The notes beneath the pieces were generated by a model. It did not search any database, was not told the origin of the DNA, and saw nothing but the letters and a program-made list of their open reading frames with translations. The translations under genes were made by a program, and so were the position numbers. Positions 44,216 to 55,100 of a stretch of DNA of 64,000 nt are shown here, in pieces. Every line of letters begins with the position of its first letter. Position 1 is the stretch's first letter. This DNA is from Madurella fahalii (Eukaryota; Ascomycota; Sordariomycetes; Sordariales): contig CM056874.1 of the NCBI GenBank assembly GCA_029876055.1, positions 6,448,001-6,512,000 on the forward strand, given 5' to 3'.

Positions 44216-44569
44216 ATGGAAGACTCTGTCTCGGGATATGTACTGGGCTGGTCAGCGCTCCAAGCCATCAACGCCGCCTCATTTCAGCGCTTCCAGGCCC
44301 TCTTTCCCTCCAGCCTCAACAAAGCCATAACCGACGCCAAGCTCGGGCTCCTGGTCGCAGTGATCGCCCTGAGCCGCTACCTCCTCGACAACGTTCGCCG
44401 CCGGGAGTACCTCGTGTCTTTACGCCCGTCCTCGGACATTGGCGTCGACAACGCCAACGGACACCGCGCAGCCATAGTCGGCATCTACTCTTACGCACAA
44501 GCTAGGCATCATCATGACCTAAAGTCACCAGTAGAGGTGCCATTGCCAGCGCTGGGCGATACGGCCTAA
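44216..44569 (+). CDS. Orphan hypothetical protein
   Basis: An ATG-started ORF of 117 residues with marked C/G bias at third positions over the first 80 codons, unlike the surrounding non-coding DNA. It has a helical N-terminal half (GWSALQAINAASFQRFQALF) and one hydrophobic segment (KLGLLVAVIALSRYLL) that could be a membrane anchor, then a basic stretch (DNVRRREY). The last about 35 residues look less coding-like (HHHDLKSPVE), so the reading frame may be truncated or a downstream intron missed. It is divergent from the F-box-like relic by 106 bp. No homologous family recognised. Confidence 0.4.
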   Translation: MEDSVSGYVLGWSALQAINAASFQRFQALFPSSLNKAITDAKLGLLVAVIALSRYLLDNVRRREYLVSLRPSSDIGVDNANGHRAAIVGIYSYAQARHHHDLKSPVEVPLPALGDTA

Positions 44570-47238
44570 GTAGTGACAGATAACCCCCCTTGCCCCGGCT
44601 AGGTAACAATGGCTGGGACGATGATACCTAACTGGTGCCACGACGGCTTTATTCAACGTAACCAGGTAGCATTTACGGGCGCAAATGTCAAGGGGCAGCA
44701 AAGGTAGCAGTAGAATGGGAACTCTGTCATGATGTTGCTACTGCTCGACTTTGCGCCAAGCGGTGTAACACTCGATGATCTATCATGGTGGCCAGCTAAG
44801 CACTGTGAAGACTAGAGAGGGGTAATGTTACCATCCCATTGCCCAACCAGGTGTTAGCGTTTCTCTGTTTCTCGGCGCAGGGTGCTTATATCTGTGTAAA
44901 AATGGTCATTACCCTCTTGCTCGATATTCTCGATCTGCGCGCTGGCGGGCTTCTGCTCAATGTACCCAGCTTCGGTAGAGGTGTTAAGACGGCCGCACCA
45001 ATACGAACGAGTCGGCTTTTCTTCACGGTTTTCCGCGTGGTGTCCTATACTCTTCCACACAAATCAGGAGGCTGCAGCGTACTGCAATCAAGAACCGCCG
45101 GCTAGATCTCGCAAGCTCGGTCAGACGCTGGTATTCAACATCAGTTCATGATAGAAGAGTCTGCGTGCTGCGGGTGCTAAAGAAAAGGCGATTCGCATTC
45201 TGTCCCTACAGACAAACCGACTCATTGAAAAGAGCCAAGGGCCAGTAAGTCCCTAAACTTTGCCATCTTTCGGTCACCTACCATCCGCGCCCTCATTAGC
45301 AGCTAACTACTCCCATAATCTCGAACAATTGCAATAGTGTGAACATACCAACCGCCAATTAGCCCGTCGATTGATGGGTAGCAACTGGGGCTTGGGCATC
45401 CGCAAACTTTCCTTGTGACCAAGACACAACAGCAAAGACGAGTGATAAAGGATAACAGCAGCACCATCGGCAGACGGAGGACTTATTCCGCTCCAGCCGC
45501 AGTAGACAGCAACCGGCTCAGACTTCGAGCACACCGCGCTGCCACACAGGCTCGTCACGAACTAGATCAAACTGCTCTTGAACCAGCGAGTAGCCGGAAG
45601 GAACACAGCCGTGGGAAATAGAAAGGCAACGAAACGAACCTGGAGGGAAGTAAGCTGGCAGGGGCGAAGAACGGCATCTTGTACTTCTCCTCGCACTCCT
45701 CTCTCTTGCGCTAGGGAAGCAGAGAGAAGTCATCCTCGTTTGTAGGAAGGGGACAGAACAGAACAGAACAAACAGGGAAGCAGCCAAAGGGACAAGTGGG
45801 CGATCAGTCACATTACAAGAGCAAATGAAGCAACGGGGCATCCAGAGGATCCGAGCCCAGCCAACAGCAAAGTACGAAACAAATCTTCGGTAATGCTTCG
45901 AGACGAGTAGCCACCCAAGACAAAATATCTGCCAATTCCTTTTAGGACGTTCTGCCAAGTCCCATCCCAAAGGTCCGAAACCATCCTGTGTCAAGTCCTT
46001 GCTGAAAACGATATCCAAGCCCCAACTGAGCAACGGCTGTCCGACTCCTCAGCTTGCCCAAACCAGTGCTATCAGTGTCCACGCTCGTCAAGAAGGAATC
46101 ATCCCCTAGGATCATATCGCGATCCCCACCGTCAAGCCGCCAACCCTACCTTTGGACTCCCGCATCCGAAGCCTTGTCGCAAGTGGTATTACACAATCCC
46201 ATCGCACCCAACGTCCTTTTCGCTGCAGTTGTTCCCACCGTACCGTGAAGAGTAAAACAGAATACAGCACTCGATACAAGCCCATCCACCGTTGACCCAA
46301 AGAATTCAGCAGCGCTCGCCACAACCTCACAACACGCAGGGGGGAAAACTAAGACAAACAGGGCAATAAGCCCATTAGCACAGTAGCACGGGGCATTACA
46401 ATGCTGAAACCGCTCACACCGCTCTCGACACATTCCCGCCCTTCCGGCTCTCGCAGCACAAGTTTAAGAGGAGAGCAGACTGGAGCAAAGAAGCAAATCA
46501 CTGCAAAGCAATACGATCAAGACGGCGCGCATTGAGTGACCATAATGAAGTCATTGCGAATGATGGCAGTAAGGAAATAAGAGCGTCCCCCGCAATACCA
46601 GCCATAAGAAGAGTCCGCCGCAGGTGCCGATGATAAGAACCATCCTCTTAGATCCTCCTCGAAGAATCCCACGCAAAATATCTCGTCTCGAGTCTCCGAG
46701 TTCCTTCGCCAACGGGAAGAAACAAAGAGAAAACCGCAATGAGCTCTCTCCTCCCATCGACCAAAGTTACCAGGTCCCTAGCGACCTGTGGCAGACGGCA
46801 TGGTAAAAGAAAAAGAATCTAAGATCTTGCGCAAGGGGACGCGCATCTGAAGCGAAAGTAAAACTCTGCCGAGTGAGAATAAATCAACCCTTCTGCGTAA
46901 AATAGGAAAAAAAAAAGGAAAATAACGAGATTCTCAAGCCGTCCCATTCATCCCTTTCCGTTCTCGTTCGTCTCTTTGTCATAAGCATGCAGCCAGAAAC
47001 GCTACCGAAGTCAAAGCAGACGACAACGAGACCAGAACGCCGAGCAATGCCAAAGGACAAAGCAAGCTGATTGTGATCGCAAAGAGTGGAACCCGGAGGA
47101 GGTCCAAAAGGAGAAGAACTGCTAAACGGGAGCTGAGCTTGAGAAAATCAGCCTCTTCATGCTTTTCGTACCCCTGTGCGCCACCCCAAACGCCGTGCGA
47201 TGAAGGACTCAATGTAATGAGCGGAGGCAGAATGGCAT
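44570..47238. other. Long 3' flank of the RRM gene, no gene recognised
   Basis: About 2.7 kb. Minus-strand ORFs such as 46033-45518 (171 codons) begin without strong context and have no domain; they lie downstream of the RRM gene and may be part of a long 3' untranslated region. No plus-strand gene is supported. Confidence 0.45.
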
Positions 47239-48870
47239 TTACTGTGCGACACTGGTTAGCTACAAGATTTTGCAGAGCGAAGAGCGCGTCAACTTACAGC
47301 CATCGGGCCAGGAGGAGGCGGGTTGCCGCCGAAGTGGCCGGGACCGCCGAAAGGAGCACCGGGACCGCCGGGGCCGCCGGGGCCGGCGTGAGGAGGCATG
47401 GCACCACCCATGTAGTGGGGAGGGGGAGGAGCCGGACGATAAGGAGTGCCGACGCCGGAGTTGTTCTGCGAGCGACCCCAAGACAGCCGGACACGAGAGT
47501 TTCCGATGGGATAACCCTGCATCTGGTTGATCGCCATTTCTGCAGCATGGCGGTGGACAAACTGGACGAAACCGCAGCCCTTTCCAGGAGGAATCTTGAC
47601 GTAGGTGATCTCTCCAAAGCCCTGGAAGAATGAGCGGAGCTCGTCCTCGGTGACGTATCCAGATAGGCCGCCAACGAAAACAGTCGTGTTGTTGGGATCC
47701 GTGAACTGGTTCATGGGCTGCATAGGGTTGAAGGCGTTCTGGCCGTAGTAGGGCGCAACACCCCACATAGGTCCGCCAGCCTGGCCGGGAACAGGACCCA
47801 TCATCTGGTTGCCGCCGTGGCCGTGTCCGTATTGGTGGGAGCTATTGCCAGTTAGACGCGGAACCTTCCATGTGATGACAATTGAACTGTCATACCGAGT
47901 CTTGGGAGTGGCGGTGGAAATGCGCATGGGGCGGTTGCCGCAATAAACACCCTGCATCTCGACCAGAGCACGCTGCTGGTCCGACTCCTCGCTGAAGCGG
48001 ACGAAGCCATAGCCGCGCGACTGTCCGGTCACGGCGTCGGTCATGATCTTGGCGGACTTGCATGAGGGGAAACGCGACTGGAAGAGCGAGACCAAGACGA
48101 ACTCGTTGACTTCGGGGCCAAGGTCGCCGACGAAGATGCTATACTCCGGGCCACGATCATCACTGTACTATCTGTTAGCAAGGGGGTTATATAGAGCAAT
48201 CCGGACATTCATACCGCCGATCAACCAAACCACCACCGGAGGCCCAGTTAAGTTTAAAGACTCGGGTAGAGCCAGGGACCGGGGTGCCGTTCAGAGCAAG
48301 AGCCTTTTGCGCATCCTCGGGAGTCGGAAATTCGATGAAGCAATAGCCTGCGTTTCTGTCTAGAGGTTAGCGGGGTTTATGTCTGGGAGCGTCAAGAGAC
48401 CGCGTAGGGAAGCCTGCAGGGAAACCGTGGGAGCCCCCGAATATCTCTTACTGTCCTGACAAGTCAGGTTGATTGATGGGGCTGGTTGATGGGGTTGAAT
48501 AAAGCGGGGACCTGAGGTTGGCCGGCCGACTGGGGTAGGTTAGAGATAAGGGGCTAGACAACAATACATACCCAGAGTTGCGGTCACGGATAACCTTGAC
48601 TTGGACTTGCTGGTTCAAAAGGGTCAAGATCACACCCTTCACAAAGTTCTCATCCATCCAATGCTCCATCTCGCCCATCCTACCAGCAAAGCATTAGCTC
48701 AATTGTTTTCACATAGAGGGTAAGAAGACATCAACTTACCAGAGAGTCTTGGCAGCCTCATTCGAGGGAGGTACCGGAGCAGCGGCAGCGAAATTCTGGT
48801 CGCCAGATCCATTCATGTTCGGGCCATTGGCAGCACCACCGGGAGGGCCAGAAGGTGCGTATTCAGCCAT
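47239..48870 (-). CDS. Three-RRM RNA-binding protein, Nam8/Csx1/TIA-1 type
   Basis: Six exons (48870-48740, 48679-48572, 48355-48215, 48162-47896, 47841-47298, 47241-47239) give 397 residues; the last exon is only the TAA. Introns are 60, 216, 52, 54 and 56 bp and every phase matches. RRM1 spans about 41-120 (KTLWMGEMEHWMDENFVKG, AGYCFIEF). RRM2 spans about 134-216 (YSIFVGDLGPEVNEF, RGYGFVRF). RRM3 spans about 268-343 (TTVFVGGLSGYVTEDEL, KGCGFVQF). The N-terminus and C-terminus are Pro/Gly-rich and disordered. This architecture is that of yeast Nam8, fission yeast Csx1 and animal TIA-1, which bind pre-mRNA or mRNA in splicing or in stress-linked transcript stability. Which role applies here cannot be read from sequence. 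A 5'UTR intron is likely (donor CCAAG|GTGAGT at 49109, acceptor just before the ATG). Confidence 0.95.
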
Positions 48871-48875
48871 GGTTT

Positions 48876-49109
48876 CTGCTATCGCGAGAGTAAGTATTAA
48901 TGCTAGAGACGAAGCGACCGATTGTGGGAGATGGATAGGAAATGGAAGACGAAAAAAAGTTTCGAGTCGATGGAGTCGTGTTTGCGAAAATCTAACGTGA
49001 TCGATTTGCGCTTTAGAAAACCAAGCGAAAAGAAACGCGTTGATCGAAGGTAAAAAATACAAAATCTGAGGAAACACCGAAAGTAGGAGAGCTGATTATA
49101 CGAACTCAC
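48876..49109 (-). other. Probable 5'UTR intron of the RRM gene
   Basis: A strong GTGAGT donor at 49109-49104 and an AG acceptor (GATAG or GCAG) at about 48876-48880 lie directly before the coding ATG at 48870. Length is about 230 bp. It is inferred from consensus only. Confidence 0.5.
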
Positions 49110-52100
49110 CTTGGTCGATGGAGATGATGGATATGGTGGAGTTAGGAGAAGATGGTAGTGGAAAGGCTGGAAATGGGAGAGTGTGGTTAGCGAAGTCGAA
49201 AAGAAAAGAAGCAGGTAACGAAAGGTGGTGGAAGTAAGAGAGTGGGAGCGGAAGAGTTTGAGGGTGGAAGTGCGAGATTATATATCACGTGGATTGTCAC
49301 GCGGTTAAATCTCGGGCTGCAAGGTGAATAGGGGCAGCAAGAGGCAGCAAAGGGCAAGGCATATAACGAACACGCTCTCCATCCCGAGTTTAGGTCGAGA
49401 CTTGAGAGCATGTTCATACCACCCAAGCTCCAACATGCCATCGATCCCCAAGTCGAAAAGGGGCAGCAAACCCGCTACAGATTGTAGCAAGATTGCTACC
49501 CAATCCGACCCGGAACATCCCCCAGAATCCCGATATCAGACCGACTCTTATGTTGGGATCGCGGTTATGATGGATAACGCGCAGCAATATGATAAGACCG
49601 TCAAGACAGCGACATATCAGATCGTCAACCTGGCGATCTTGCCACGAACTCATCCCACCGCGTACTTAAGATCGCGACTCAGACGAGAGCATCGCAAAGA
49701 CAATATAAAGACGAAAGACGATCGCGCGCCAGCCACTGGACGAATCGGCGCAGAGCTAAGGACGAAGGGCGTTGTGAAGATCGAACATGAGGCAGACCCC
49801 AGTAAGACCCAGCGACGTCCCAAGAATAGCTGTCCATATCCCACCAACCTATAGAACAACTTTGCCATAGGTTGGATGAAAAGAGGATAACAAGGGCCCC
49901 AATATAAATAAGACGGGGGGAGGAAAGATTATACTTGACAATAGAAAAAGAGTAGACCATGGGTGATACAACTTACCAAGTAGCTTTTGAAGCCGATGAC
50001 AGTCTTTTGAATATAGCCTAATGAACAGAGTTAGTCTGCGGTCCCACCAGTAGGTGGAAGACCCGGGGGGGAGGGTTGGCATGTGGATGGCAGGGCTCTG
50101 GAATGCGGACGAGCCCCTGTGAAAGTCAGGGAGGAACACATACTGCCAAGATCTGGGAGGGTTAAAGCCGAGTAGAGAATAAGGAGGCGGAGAGTGATCA
50201 CTAGAATAGTTTGCCGCAACCTACAACCCGGAAACTCATGTCAGTAATGCTATACGGACGGATCTGGATTGACTCGACAAGTGTAGACAAAAAAGCCATA
50301 ATGGAAACTACGGCCGCATCATCTGCTGTGGTCCGTCTCAAGACCTGGGTCAACGGTATGTTATAACGCCGCTGCGAGCCATGAGGGCTTCGCAGAATCC
50401 AAACAAGTAAAAGTCCGCCGCGCCCATTAGGGATGAGCACCTCCTGGGGTGTAATGACCCTTCAGGCTCAAGGGTTCCCGTCAAACCGCCCATGTTCGTA
50501 TGATTTATGTCCGCTCGAGCGCAAGAATAAACAAAGTTGTATATCCACGTCGAATAACGTAACGGCCGCGGAATGGCCAGCAGTTGTGATCAGCGTGGGT
50601 GACGATTCCTTTCTTCCACAGATTATCTCCCACCGAGGGGCGGACGGGATCTTTCTATTCATTGTGTGCACACTGATCGGCTGGTTGATCATTGGCGGGC
50701 CGTCTTCAGTTTTCAGGGGCTGGAGGGTCTCTCTTCCCTCTGCTGCAAGGCTCTTGGGCGTGGATCCAGGGGTGGGCAAAAATTGGTGCATGATATGATC
50801 TCGCCGTGCCGGCTGAGCGCCCCGGGATGGGCAGGCTGGCCGGCAACTGGTGTTTCGATTTCGAGGTTGAGGTCGCACGCGGCAGAGCACTTGCCGGTAT
50901 GGTGTCCTTGGCGGATGACATTCGGAGCCTCCAATCAAGGGCGGCTCCTCGCAAACAGCGAATGTACAGCGAGGGAAAGAATGTCGAGGTGCGTAAAAAG
51001 AATCAAAAGACAAAAAAAAAAAAAGGTTTAGCTTACCGACCCGAAGCACGACTTTTAGGTTTAGACGCCTTCACGCCGCGAAACTCAAGAGACCCCCGAA
51101 TAAAAGTTATCGAAGATACCAAGAGATGCCCGAGCGCCAAGCACCGTGGAGGTTCCAGGAACAGAGACCGGAAGAACGCAAGGCTATGGGAATGAATACG
51201 CAAACTCCAATAAATCGCAACCTGTTGGGGAACTCGTCAGCACTAAACGATACCATGAGCTGTGGCGGTCAAGCAAGAGAACTGTCAACGCGGGACGGCT
51301 TGTTCCCAAAGTCCGAATCGGATATGTAGGACGGCGGATTCCACGAGGCCTCAGTGTATGACATCGCCCAGAGGTTTGAGGAGAAATCCATTCCCCTTGG
51401 GAGTTGCCATCCAGAACGCCCAAGACATTGCTGGCCGCCCATCTCCGTTGTCCATACAACGCTGTGGTGAGCAAAAGCTCAAGACTGGATGGTCTGTCCA
51501 CCGGCCGCACATTGACGGCATGCTAACTCTAGCCCCTGCCAAGCCTTCTCTGTTCAGGGGTGACCAACTGGCCCAGGGGAGTAGCATTCAACCAATGCCG
51601 TCCGAGACTGGGAAAAGGGATTTCGAGAAAGCTGGCCGATGAGATATGCAGCTGACCGAAAAACGCGTACACTCGCCCCAACCCGGTTTGCTCGAACAAG
51701 GCGACTCCTAGAAGGCCACGGCGGTGCATTCCGAGGCCGCTTTCGGGCCGGAGCGCCCCTCTACCAGAGGTTGAGGTATGCTGAGAGAGACGTCTGGGGG
51801 AGCGGTGCATATGCAAGGAGCTGACGAGAGCAAGACCAATTGTCCAGCTTGGGCCATGCGGAAGTTGTTGGAGGCGCACGGCAACCCATTCTGCACGTTT
51901 ATTTTCTTCGTATCGCCTGCCAAGGTTGTGTGCTGTGTGGGCCTTTAACCTCCGAGGGGTACAACTCGAGGTGGACGGACGGCACACATCCTGCGGGAAG
52001 GCTGAAAACCCCAGTGCTCGCGCGTCCAATCAACCAGGTGCCTGGTGACCGACATCTCCAGGAACACCGCCTCAGCTCCACCATTATATCCTCTCAGGCC

Positions 52101-55100
52101 AGCTCCAGAAATTCTAGCCGGGACGGAACGCTCGATGGATGTCGCAAGCTGAACGCAAACATTGATAGCAGTCGGGCGTGATTGGAGTGGAAGGCGAAGA
52201 ACGTAGAGCCCCATCAACAAGCAGTATCCGCGGCGGTTCGAGCGACCCGAAACGTCCTATCCAATGCTGCCCGCAGCGATGTCCCCTGATAGCTTTGCGT
52301 AGCTGGACCTCATTGAACCTCCTTAGCCGTACTCCGGCGCTTTCATAGCCGTGTCCCTGGGAGGTGTGCACGAGGCAAGACCCGTGTCGCCACACAAACA
52401 CCCGGAATATGCCCCCGAGTCACCATCACCGTACAGCCACTTAGTGTGGTCTTTACTGTACGCAGCGTCGAGCTTCACGGCAGTGATGGTCACCGAGCAT
52501 TCGAGGCGAATCGAAATCGATGGGGGCGGAGGGGATCGTGAGGTCTTAGAGTCGGGCCGGTGCGTATGGGCAATAAGTTGACGTTAGGATAAGACGTGTG
52601 ATATCGGGTACGGAAAGGCGTTATCAATCTCGGCGAGGCCATACTGTCCCATTCGTCCCCTGGTTCTCGCGAACGCGCACTCGAAGGCTCATCGTCCGCC
52701 GCACCGCCAAAATTCCATCCACATCCACTTCATGACCGCGGTCCAGGGCCAGCTCCGCCGAATGGAGGGCGAAAGCAACACACACACACATAAGGCGCAC
52801 GATAGCAATTCACTTGCGGGGAAATCAAACTTACCCTCAAGGAGCACTAGGCGACAAGCGGAACCCTCTATTCTCTTCCACGACGGATACGCAGTAACAC
52901 CGGGGATGGGCAGAGGGCCAGGGGGGCAAATCCTCCCCTTAACTCGTTGAAAAGCACGTTCAAGGATTGGCGGTCGAGACGCTCAACGAGGGATCCTTTC
53001 GATAGGTCGAGGTCCCGGAGGCGCGGATTGTCGTCGGTTGGACGTGACGCGAGGTCGTGATGTCGACTGGCGGGAGGACTAGGGGAACCAACCGCAGCTC
53101 CGAGCGCGATACAACAACGGCAAAAGGCACACGCAAATTATGCTTTTGGGAAATCGCATGCAGAGAAAAAGCAGAGGAGCACACAACGTGCGAGGTGGGG
53201 GGGAAAGGCAGAAAAGAAGGAAAAAGAGAGCGAGACAAAATGGGTCAGCGTGTGGAGAGTCTGGGAAGCAGAAGGAAAGCGAAAACTGGGAAGGTGCCGA
53301 CAGCCTGGAGAGAATTTGCCCGGGCGAGTGGATTGGCGAGGTGGGGAAGCCCAGGCCGGCTCAGCACAGACGAGACCCAGCGCAGCAGCGCAGCAGCAGC
53401 GCAGCGCAAAATGATTCGCGTCAGCTTCAACAGCTGCGAAGCGCAAACTGAAAAAGGCGTACAGATTACAGCACACGCTACGACGGCATGCAGTAGAGTG
53501 ATGCAACGGGCGAGCAGCGCGAGAAAACTCGCTCTAGGTCCGTTTTACCAGCGGAGATTTGCATGGCCGACCGTCGGACAATGGTGTTCTCCCGTATGTA
53601 CGCGCCATCGTCCAAGTCTCCCTCGGCCGGCGAACCCGAGGCAGATCTCGGAGCGCGCAGGCAAAAGGACGGGAGCTTCGCGACAGAGCTACCCGCTCGC
53701 ACGGTGCTCAACGGCCCATCACGCAATCCCAGGGAAGAACATTCCCCTGGAGGATGCCGCGGTCGTTTCCGGTATTGTTCAACCCGCTAGCAGCAGCAAC
53801 CCACTGATTGATGGACAACAAAGGAAAGCTGCGCAAAGCTGCAGCTTCCACCACCGTCGCGATCGTGCGGCCGCCGTTGTGGCGCGCCGGTCAGGTGGGG
53901 GGTATCCGGGATCCCAGGGTGGAGAATTGCAGCACACAGAGAGCAAATTTCTGTCCAGAGCCCACTGGTCTGGGCTGCCGAGGAGGAGGCTGCGTGAGGT
54001 CAATGTTTGCTCAGAGTCGGCGAGGGGCGTGGGAATAGCGAGGCACGATGCTCACTCCATGCGCCTGCGGTGGTCTTGAGGCCTCGATGATAGGTCTGCA
54101 GGACGAGCAAGACCGGCGGCCTCTAGTCGCGGCATCTCTGCTGCCTGGCGGGAAACAGGCAATAATCCGACAGCCGTCTATCATCAGGTTGCACGTTGTA
54201 CTGGATACTTGCTGCTGTTGGTGCAGTGCGTCCGGGGCCCCTTTACGAAGGTTGATTGTTTCGTTTCATACAGCCGATCAGTCAGTCCTGTGGCCTGACA
54301 ATGGAAACGTACGGTACCACAGTACAGTACAAGACGCAACTGTCTAGCCTAGCCAGGGCATGTCGATGCCGCCCCGCAACGGCTCCCGAGCGGCAACAAT
54401 GGAATGTCTTGAGATCGCTCGGGACGGGAATGGAATGAGAGTAAATGTCTCGGACCGCATCGCCGCATCCATACGTGCCCAACTCAAAGCTCATGCCTTC
54501 CTGTCCAGCTGGGATGAGCTGCCGCGGCGCTTTTTTCAGCACGCAAACCCACGATGTGCTCCACTTTATTAGGGCTCGGCAGGGATGCAAGCCGTGGAAG
54601 AGCACAGACTAGAAGCCATCGAACGGTTCCAGGACCAGCATTGCGCAGCACAGATCTCCCTGCGCATCATGGCACACGACCCAATGGGTCGGCTAACGTC
54701 ATCAGTGGACCGGCCACGATCAAATCCTAACAGTCTCGAGATGTTGCGCCGTTTCCTTGGTCGGCACCGGGATTCGCAGATTCGCAGATTCTCAGACTCC
54801 CAGCGCTTCTCAGCGGCCCCCTTCCAGCACCTTGGACTTTCGGGTGGCCCGCCAATCCCCCGGATCTGGCCGCATGCAAGTCAACGGTGCACTTTTCGGA
54901 TTGCTTGCATGGATCAGTCAGCGAATCAGCGCGTCTCCTTGGGCTTGCGTCTTGGTGCCACCACCCGGGAGGCGATAGCGCCAGCTTTCCCCGAGGCAAT
55001 TTGCGTCTGTGGGCGGGACTACCTGTGCTTTTCCTCGACAGAGACCCGATTTGTAAATGATCGGGCCTGTGTTTTCTGTGGCGGTCTGGCAGGCCGCGCT

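Noticed and set aside
45518..46033. A 171-codon minus-strand ORF downstream of the RRM gene
   Set aside because: No domain or convincing codon bias; more likely untranslated sequence.
49324..49854. A 176-codon plus-strand ORF upstream of the RRM gene
   Set aside because: Basic low-complexity product without domain; it overlaps the probable promoter and leader of the RRM gene.
53057..54079. A 340-codon plus-strand ORF in the empty interval
   Set aside because: Composition is Arg/Ser/Gly/Ala-rich without any domain, and competing ORFs of similar quality cover the same bases in other frames. It is probably a chance frame in GC-rich DNA.
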